Shown here: in pieces, positions 57,600 to 64,000 of the stretch
Layout: every line of letters begins with the position of its first letter
Position numbering within the stretch: the stretch's first letter is position 1
NCBI GenBank assembly: GCA_035079385.1
Contig: JAVHKY010000025.1
Coordinates: forward strand, 17,582,501-17,646,500
Reading direction: 5' to 3'
Length of the DNA: 64,000 nucleotides
From: Aspidiotus rigidus
Taxonomy: Eukaryota > Arthropoda > Insecta > Hemiptera > Diaspididae
The notes under the pieces: generated by a model
Seen by the model: the letters and a program-made list of their open reading frames with translations, nothing else
The model's database searches: none
What the model was told of the DNA's origin: nothing
Program-made: the position numbers and the translations under genes

Positions 57600-57830
57600 T
57601 ATGATTATTTCTCCATGGCATGAAGAAAAAATCGAAGAGGACCACGGTATTGGGAATTTTATTGTGTCTTTTCCATGTCCCCCTCCTATCATATATATCT
57701 CGGAGGTCGAAATTTTAACAGGAAATGTTTTATCGAGGGGGGGAGAGGGGGTTTCGGAAAAAATGTCCGCGTCTGGCTCCAAGCCCCCCTCCTATCATAT
57801 ATAGCTTGATGATCGGTGTATACCGGGTGC
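57600..57830 (+). mobile_element. MITE family copy, partial
   Basis: CCCCCTCCTATCATATATAT, then CTCGGAGGTCGAAATTTTAACAGG, then TTTTATCGAGGGGGG are followed by CTCCTATCATATATAGCTTG. Ends are incomplete. Confidence 0.5.
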
Positions 57831-58115
57831 GCCAAAATGATGTTGACTATTGAATGAGGATTTGGATTAAATTTGTTGTAGCTCAAAACGGAAATGTTAG
57901 ATGTACAGTTTAATTGTACGAAATTTGTATCTCAATTTTATCTTCAATTTGCGCCCCTACTCAACTTTCTACCACTTTTCTGAGACAAGTTATGGACCGA
58001 AATATGCCAAAAATTGACCAACTTGCGAGGGTTTCCAAAAATAGAAATTGAAAATTACCCGAATTTCAGGCTTCATAGGATTACCCGACTCTTCAGCGTT
58101 AAACTTCATTTTCAA
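57826..58115 (+). mobile_element. Copy of the 29280-29986 repeat family, opposite orientation
   Basis: The segment begins TACCGGGTGCGCCAAAATG. It shares TTATCTTCAATTT, GAG..AGTTATGGACC.AAAT.TGCC and GGGTTTCCAAA with the minus strand of 29740-29986. It runs directly into the truncated hAT copy. Confidence 0.6.
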
Positions 58116-58130
58116 ATAACCTAACCCGAA

Positions 58131-59738
58131 CTTCAAATTGCATCGAAAATTTTTGTGCGTTTTGACATTTTCATGTCTCTACTGATTTCCTCTTCCTAAT
58201 TTCAGAATTTGTGGCCTTCAAGATGGCTATATGAGGCCTCACCCCTCTTTCTCTATACATATGGTTCCGGGAAACAAAGCTTTGATCTTCCACCGGGACT
58301 CAAAAAAATTTTGCCGCCAAAATACGCAAAATTGTCTAATATTTCCTGCATTTACTGGAAACCCTCTGGGATCTTCTAATTCCAAAATTTATGGGGAAAC
58401 ATAAAATATAATCTGTATTTTTGACCAAGTCGCGGAAAGTTCTTGATTTTCATGGCAGTGAGTGCAGGTTTTGACTCAAGTTTAAGTAAGTTAATTATAA
58501 CTGGAACTGACATCATTCAAGAATTGGAACACATTGGTCAGATAGTGCTTATGAGAGTAATTTCATTATTGAAATAATTAATTTAAATTAGAAAAAAAAA
58601 AAAAATATCAATTAATAGAAAAATTAAAAAATGATTAATTAATTAATATTAAAAAAATTGATGGTTAATATTTTGATTATAATAAAAATTAAAATAATTA
58701 TTAATAAATAAATTATAAATGTAATTCAAGTATATTAATTAAATTAAATACAAAATACACAATTAATTTTATTTATTTTAATTTTATCCATGTATGATTA
58801 AAATAAATATTTTAATTTATTTTTTTATAAAAATTTTTATTTGATTACACTTAAATCAATTTTTTTAATATCATTAATGAATTTAATTATTTTATTTCTT
58901 CAAGTATAAATTTTATAATTTTTAGATTATACAGAATATTAATTTTTAAATTTGAAATTTAATTCTTAATTGCTTTTGGAAAGTTTGATTTTTAAATTAT
59001 GAGTTTAATAACTATTAGCTTTATTTTCAATTTTTATTTTTAATTAATTTCGAATATCAATCATTGTTAAAAATTCAATTATTATTCATTCAATTTATTT
59101 AATATTGTATTTTTCAAATCAGAAATTTTTGTATATAATTATTAATAGAATTTTTTTATTTTATATTTTTTTGTTGATAAATTATTTCAAAATATGATAA
59201 AATCAAAGAAAATAATATATCGTCGGGATATTCCATCTAAACCTACATGTAATTCATTCATGAATATTGCCATCAATAAATATTAAAATAGATTGTATCT
59301 CTAATCAATTAAATAGAACTACAGACTAAATTATATAAATTCTTTTAATATAATTTTATTAATTCAACATGGTAACGAATTGAAAATATTTGATTTAATC
59401 ATCCTGTTATCCTTAAAGATATAATGATCAATTTAATTATTTGAATTTATTTTCTTATTTAAATTAATAAATTGAATTTCGAAAATATTCTTTGTACTAA
59501 GCATTGAAATAATTTTTGTTTTATAAAATTTTAAATTGGAAAATATTTATTTGTATTAATAAAATATTTCCAAATTATTTAGTTGAAATAATAATATGTT
59601 TTTCAAATTATAAAAAAAAATATGGCAATTCTTTTTTTAGTTCATGTTAATTCATGTTTTTGATAAAACTTTTGCAGCACACCTGAGGCGGGCTTGCGGC
59701 ACAGAGATGTACCGCGGCACACCGGTTAAGAAACACTG
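58131..59738. mobile_element. Second copy of the hAT/mitochondrial element, left-truncated
   Basis: From ACTTCAAATTGCATCG it matches 50224-51858 nearly base for base, with small indels. It ends in CCGCGGCACACCGGTTAAGA AACACTG. The first 75 bp, including the left TIR, are missing, so it could not move on its own ends. It contains the same unique part (CTTCAAGATGGCTATATGAG) and the same mitochondrial block. Confidence 0.85.
58560..59665 (-). pseudogene. Mitochondrial mosaic in the second hAT copy
   Basis: The same 16S and COX1 segments as at 50680-51795 are present. The COX1 piece (minus strand near 59220-59263) now reads GLDGISRRY, i.e. PRRY has changed to SRRY. The 16S landmark is missing CGAG (TTCAACATGGTAACG). 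The differences show independent decay after duplication. Confidence 0.8.
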
Positions 59739-59865
59739 CTTTATGGAAAGCGGCTTGACTAAAAGGAATATGAATCAAGCGATGTATCAGGCTATTAGAA
59801 CTAGCAACTCCGTGGGCAATAGGTACAAATGACGACCCGTGGATGGTAATATCGGTCGAGGCATT

Positions 59866-60370
59866 TTTTCAACAGGGAACCTGTTTTATGGGGGGCTTTT
59901 TGTGAAATTTAGCGTCCAACAAAAAGCTTAAAAAAATTTCGACTCATGAGCCATATATGATAAGAATTTTTCCAAGTCATCTCCTATCATACATATTTCG
60001 AGATTCGAGAAAAATTTAGACAACCCCGGATTTAGGATTTTTGGGCCCGGGGTCAGCGGCGGTGGAGGCCCCTATTAAATTTTTCTACCCAATTGCCCCT
60101 TCCCCCCACCAAAAAAAGGGAGGGTGGTGGAGGCCCCTCTTTGGTGGAGGCCCGGGGCCATGGCCTCCTTGCCCCCCCCCCCAAATCCGGGGTTGATTTA
60201 GACTCTCAAACTATATTATACTAGGCTTATAGTAAATCTAGGCCTGCTTTATATTAGCTTTATCTAGGTCTAGGCTTCCTTAAATTTTCAATACCAAATC
60301 CCATGACTCATAAAACAGGTTCCCTGTGTTCCTCGTTCAACTTCGTTAAGGAAGCCGTTGTTTTTTCTAT
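59866..60370. mobile_element. MITE family copy with a nested hAT-like MITE
   Basis: TCAACAGGGAACCTGTTTTA, TGGGGGG on the left is inverted as CATAAAACAGGTTCCCTG on the right (about 60308-60326). GTTCCTCGTTCAACTTCG follows, then TTAAGGAAGCC. A separate 175-bp element interrupts it. Confidence 0.65.
60021..60195. mobile_element. Small TIR element (CAACCCCGGATTT)
   Basis: The CAACCCCGGATTT and AAATCCGGGGTTG ends are inverted, with a GC-rich GGCCCC-type core. The flanks ATTTAGA (60014-60020 and 60196-60202) are identical 7-mers; an offset of one base would give ATTTAGAC as 8 bp. It fits a hAT-like MITE. Confidence 0.75.
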
Positions 60371-60600
60371 AAATACCAAATTCATGGATACCGTCAATCA
60401 CGGAAACAGACAAGTCCAAAAAGTTTATAGCGGAGCCACCAACTTCCAGTGTAAATTTTATGAAAGGGTGAAGGGGCTGTTTAAATAAGCAGAAACTCAC
60501 CAAGGAGTTCTGTAGGACCGGTCTCACGCACACAAAACGTCGTCAACGTACTTGTGCCAATGATGTGGTGACCGAAACTATTTTATCACTGATCGCGTGG
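60360..60600 (-). pseudogene. Penelope-like reverse transcriptase fragment
   Basis: The minus strand reads HHWHKYVDDVLC, the RT catalytic motif, at about 60564-60530. After a frameshift it reads LHPFIKFTLEVGGSAINFL, DLSV and FGIYRK. This is the order of Penelope-like RTs: YVDD, then HP.I.FT.E.E....+FLDL, then .IYRK. The fragment ends where the MITE begins. One frameshift and loss of both ends make it a pseudogene. No GIY-YIG domain is next to it. Confidence 0.75.
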
Positions 60601-62380
60601 AATCAAGGCAGACAAGGCAGCTGGATTTCACTGCGTTGCAGCGTATCGAGTAGCTGTCAGGAGTTCGCACTAAAAATACACACAGTTAATGTTATGTTTG
60701 TCAGTCAGTGCATGTATCATTCACCATTAATTAAACCTTCTTTGATGATGATGGAAGTTGAAAAAATCTCTCGAGTTCGGCTCTCAAAGTCTAAAGTCAA
60801 TTTTACGTACAACTTAATAATTAAAACAAGTGCCATTCGTATCTTAAACCTTTGGAAGAACGAGGCAACCAAGTGTGAATTTACTTTCTCCGTGTGATGC
60901 TTTTGTACAATAAGAACGAATAAATGTACGTACAAGCGCACCATTCCATGTAGCGCGGGTTTTTATTGTGACACTCTGTAACTCTTTCACATAAAGCAAG
61001 AGAGTACGTACTTGCAACAGATTCGTAAATAGCTCGATTAAGGCGTCGCATGGGATACATCACTGCATCAGAATACGAAGATAAAAGTGACTTCGGGGCA
61101 CAGAGCGACGTTTAAGTTAATACGACGGCGCGACTTTATACCGAGTGTGTGGTGCTACATATACTATTCAGTATAAAGTATCAAGTTTTCCGAACTGGAG
61201 CCATATTCCACTGGGAAATATTTGTTGGGAAGTACAGTTAAATTAAATATACAGCGTATTTATCTAGAGTCAGTGCGTTTACGCCGTGTATACACGGTAT
61301 AGGCTTTACTGCGTACATACGGATAGAGGCCTACAAACATACACGTTCTGGGGTGGAACAAACAAAGAAACGAACGAGAATCAGAAAGAAAAATATAAAA
61401 CTTATCACTTTATTGGCAAAAGACGAGGAAAAACTTTTTACGAACGAAAGTTTATTCGATTTTGAGAGAAAAGAAGGCTAACAATATTTAACGAGATTAT
61501 AGTTCGTATATCGTATTTTCGGCAAGAAAAAAAAAGTTCTAAATACGAGAGGAAAAACCGGAGCTCTATTAAATTGAGCAAACCTCTTCCGCTCCTTCCG
61601 CTTCGATTCGTTGACGAAAGAAGAAAAAGTAAATAATTTAGCGAATAAAAAGTAGGTGCACAGATATCAAGAAGTATACAATATACGTACTGTCAACACT
61701 ATCTTCGAAGAATCTACGCTCCGACTACACCTCTCATGTAGCTGACGTAGCGAGTTCCGAAGGAAACATGAAACTTACTGCAGATAGAGAGACCCTTGCC
61801 ATCGAGAAACAGAAGGTGAAAATTTCGCTGATACGTACGATAGTCGTATATTATTATCTCTGTATAAATATAGTGAACGGAATCTCAACAACAGAGTGAC
61901 CTTTTTCTCTCCCTCACTCCAAGAGACACACCGAGACGAACATTTTCGAGTTTATTCGCACGTTTTCTTTCGCAGATTCATTTTGAACGCGCCTCCCCCG
62001 TCCCCCACCATTGGCCTATTTCAAAATAAACAAACGCCGATAGTCGCGTCATATACGCACTAAAAGCATTTTCTGTTTGTTCCGTTTTTCGCTTCCGTTT
62101 TTATCATTTTCTAAACAGTATTATATTCCTTTATTTTCGCTACGACGTGCACAATAAGCTCATGTAGTAAAGATGTGAAGTTGTTTATACATCCACGTAA
62201 TTCGTCTAAGGCTTTCAATCGAAAGACTTACGCACTTGCCTCCAGCAGGCTTATCGAAATAGATTGAATCATAATCAGTGCGAAATTCATGTCAGAATGT
62301 CAAGTTCGAGAAGGATGTAACAAATTGGTCCGCAGAAATGTACATGATTTTCATATTGATCTGAAATCTTGAACTTTCCT
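60601..62380. other. Gene-free stretch
   Basis: There is no recognised gene or element. Several short A-tracts occur, but no coding signal. Confidence 0.4.
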
Positions 62381-62439
62381 ATTCGAATACGGAATATGAG
62401 AGGATGCTAGAATTGCGTCATTCCTGTAGATTATTGAAT

Positions 62440-62800
62440 TTTCACTCAAAATCGACCGCTCATTTCGTTCTATATCAACTCACTATTGGTGTCAGAATTG
62501 AGTTGATCACTGTGGGTCGACTAAATACCGGTTTTGAGTCTGCCATAATCGAAGTCGAAATTGAGTCGATTTCGAAAAAAACAATTTGAAAGGAATTCGT
62601 TTCAAAAATCGTGCGCATCATCATCACCAAGCGATCATTGCAGCATTGATCGAGATGGGCCTCATTAAACAGTCTGTCTACGAGTTGCGAAGTCAAAAAA
62701 ACAGATGAAATGCTACAACTCCATAAAGCATGAAGGAGGAGGGAACTACAGATCGACGTCCACTCAATATAAACGTCAGCGTTTGTTGATTCAAAGTATA
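62440..62800. repeat. Satellite patch with TIR-element remnant
   Basis: AAATCGACCGC, GAAATTGAGTCGATTTCG and GATCGACGTCCAC motifs surround CTGTCTACGAGTTGCGAAGTC, a diverged copy of the ACGCATTCTGTCTGCGAGTAG end. Confidence 0.45.
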
Positions 62801-62829
62801 AATTGAGTATGTATTCCTTTCTCTGCTCG

Positions 62830-63990
62830 CCCAACTTCTTCTTCAGCCTCCAATCCTCCACTAGACTCCCTTAGCCTTACCTTCGATTCCAAATACACCC
62901 AGACTCCCCACACCAAAATCGAAATGCCTGAACTTATTGAATGTCCTTGAATATCTATCCCACATTCGCAGTGGTTGCAGTCACAAGTTCCTCCTTCAGC
63001 TATACAATAAGCTGCCAACTAGACTACGGGTCTTCAATCTACAGACTAGCTAGCAAACCCTCTTAAAATTATTGGATACAATAAAATCTGCTGCTCTACG
63101 TCTAGCTCTTGACCCTACCTCAGCTTATCCGTCGAGGCTGGTATTCCTCCTTTAAAATTCGTCAATTTTCTTTCGTCTTTTCTCCCGTCGCTCCAAAAAC
63201 TTATTACTTCTTTCATTAAAATCCCATCACATTTAGGACCCTTTTCCCTATCGGCTCATCCACCCCTCCCTCATCATCCCCGACGCTTCGCATTCGCCCC
63301 GATCTGGCCAATTACTGCAATAGCCTAATCTAAGTTACTTTAGATAGATCGAAGCCATTAATTGTTGCTAACAATTTTCCCTCCCACAACCTGTGCTTTA
63401 TAAGTGGAACCACATCGGGTTCCAGGATAGCCTACGCCTTCTCCATTGATGAAGAAGTCTCGCCCCTTCGCATTAAAAACTCAACCACTATACATTTTGT
63501 TGAACTATCTGTCATCTATTCCTGCCTTAATCACCTCTCTCTTCTACCCCGGCCCGTAAATTTCTCCTCCTTTTCTTCCCTATCTGTCCAACTTTATCGT
63601 TCAGCACATCGTAACTACCTTGCCTTCCTGGTCATATCGGCCCCCAGAACTCAAAGCAGTGGACTTAGCCTATCTCCTTCTCAATCATTGATCCCTCCCC
63701 TTTTCCGGCCTTTGATTTTAAATCTCACTAACGTTGAATAAAAGGCAAATTTACAACCGCAGGATTTTATTGAAAACGTTCATCGCTCGATTTCTGTCAA
63801 CTTAGACTCAGCCCCTTTCGGAAGGAAGTTGATTTTATCAAATATTTGGCGAACGTTAATAAGTTGTATACCTTGACCCCACCACCTCCCTCTCTGCAAA
63901 CGCAGGATTAATAGGAAAGCAAGGTCGAGGTGGATTCGACTCAGGTACTCTCATGAACTTGGCCGCATTCTTCGCCCTTATGGAAGAGTA
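62830..63990 (+). pseudogene. Jockey-like LINE, 3' part of ORF2 (RT thumb to RNase H), broken
   Basis: Across frames the + strand reads LSLTFDSKYTQTPHTK (62872), NVLEYLSHIRSGCSHKFLLQ and LYNKL, then LLDTIKSAALRLALDPTSAY (63080), VEAGIPPLKF, and later CFISGTTSGSRIAYAF with FVELSVIYSCLNHL (63400-63540). This is the usual order in Jockey/R1/I-type LINEs: LG..FDSKLTW..H, LLKYLS....G.DRK.LL.LY, L..IQN.ALRL.LGA.RTSP, EA.IPPL, then an RNase H domain (F.DGSK...G...A, AEL.AIY.AL). The RNase H first aspartate motif is degraded (SGTTSG). Several frameshifts and stops make it dead. It may continue past the window edge. Confidence 0.8.
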
Positions 63991-64000
63991 ATGACAAACT

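Overview
The window is eukaryotic nuclear DNA, AT-rich, with spliceosomal introns, long simple repeats, nuclear copies of mitochondrial DNA and many transposable elements. It is most probably from an insect or other arthropod. The reasons are the transposon mix (FLYWCH-type MULE, Penelope-like element, hAT, Jockey-like LINE, Ty3/Gypsy), the extreme AT-richness of the captured mitochondrial DNA, and one exon that fits the N-terminal region of neurobeachin (Drosophila rugose). The species cannot be fixed from the sequence.

Host gene content is very small. The only convincing host coding segment is a 105-nt exon on the + strand (35649-35753) with good splice sites. The rest reads best as very long intron, with or without intergenic DNA, filled with mobile elements. 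A 43-nt candidate microexon at 44281-44323 is speculative.

Layout. 1-3860: degenerate GTCGAT-rich satellite, a Gypsy RT scrap, and an apparently complete MULE (intact 516-aa transposase, about 130-bp TIRs). 3.9-8.2 kb: mostly unrecognised AT-rich DNA with a GC-rich perfect palindrome and a local duplication. 8.28-9.36 kb: rearranged mitochondrial DNA with COX1 motifs. 9.4-17.9 kb: satellite patches, a short TIR element and a MITE family with TATATAGCTTGGAGG-type internal units. 22.5-25.4 kb: a large long-TIR element carrying a decayed host-like gene fragment. 26.9-30 kb: a deleted MULE between direct repeats, then two tandem or inverted repeat blocks. 34.1-35.0 kb: a Penelope-like element with GIY-YIG coding sequence and two inverted hammerhead ribozyme motifs. 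36.7-38.1 kb: a giant foldback. 40.6-41.5 and 44.6-47.4 kb: the main dimeric satellite arrays, in opposite orientations. 50.1-51.9 and 58.1-59.7 kb: two copies of a hAT-type element that carries mitochondrial DNA. 59.8-60.6 kb: nested MITEs and a Penelope RT fragment. 62.8-64 kb: the 3' part of a Jockey-like LINE.

The most notable structures are the hAT-type transposon that has picked up and multiplied a mitochondrial mosaic, the Penelope remnant with hammerhead motifs, the gene-fragment-carrying long-TIR element, and a dimeric satellite associated with a TIR element. Family assignments come from motif recognition by eye; no searches were run.
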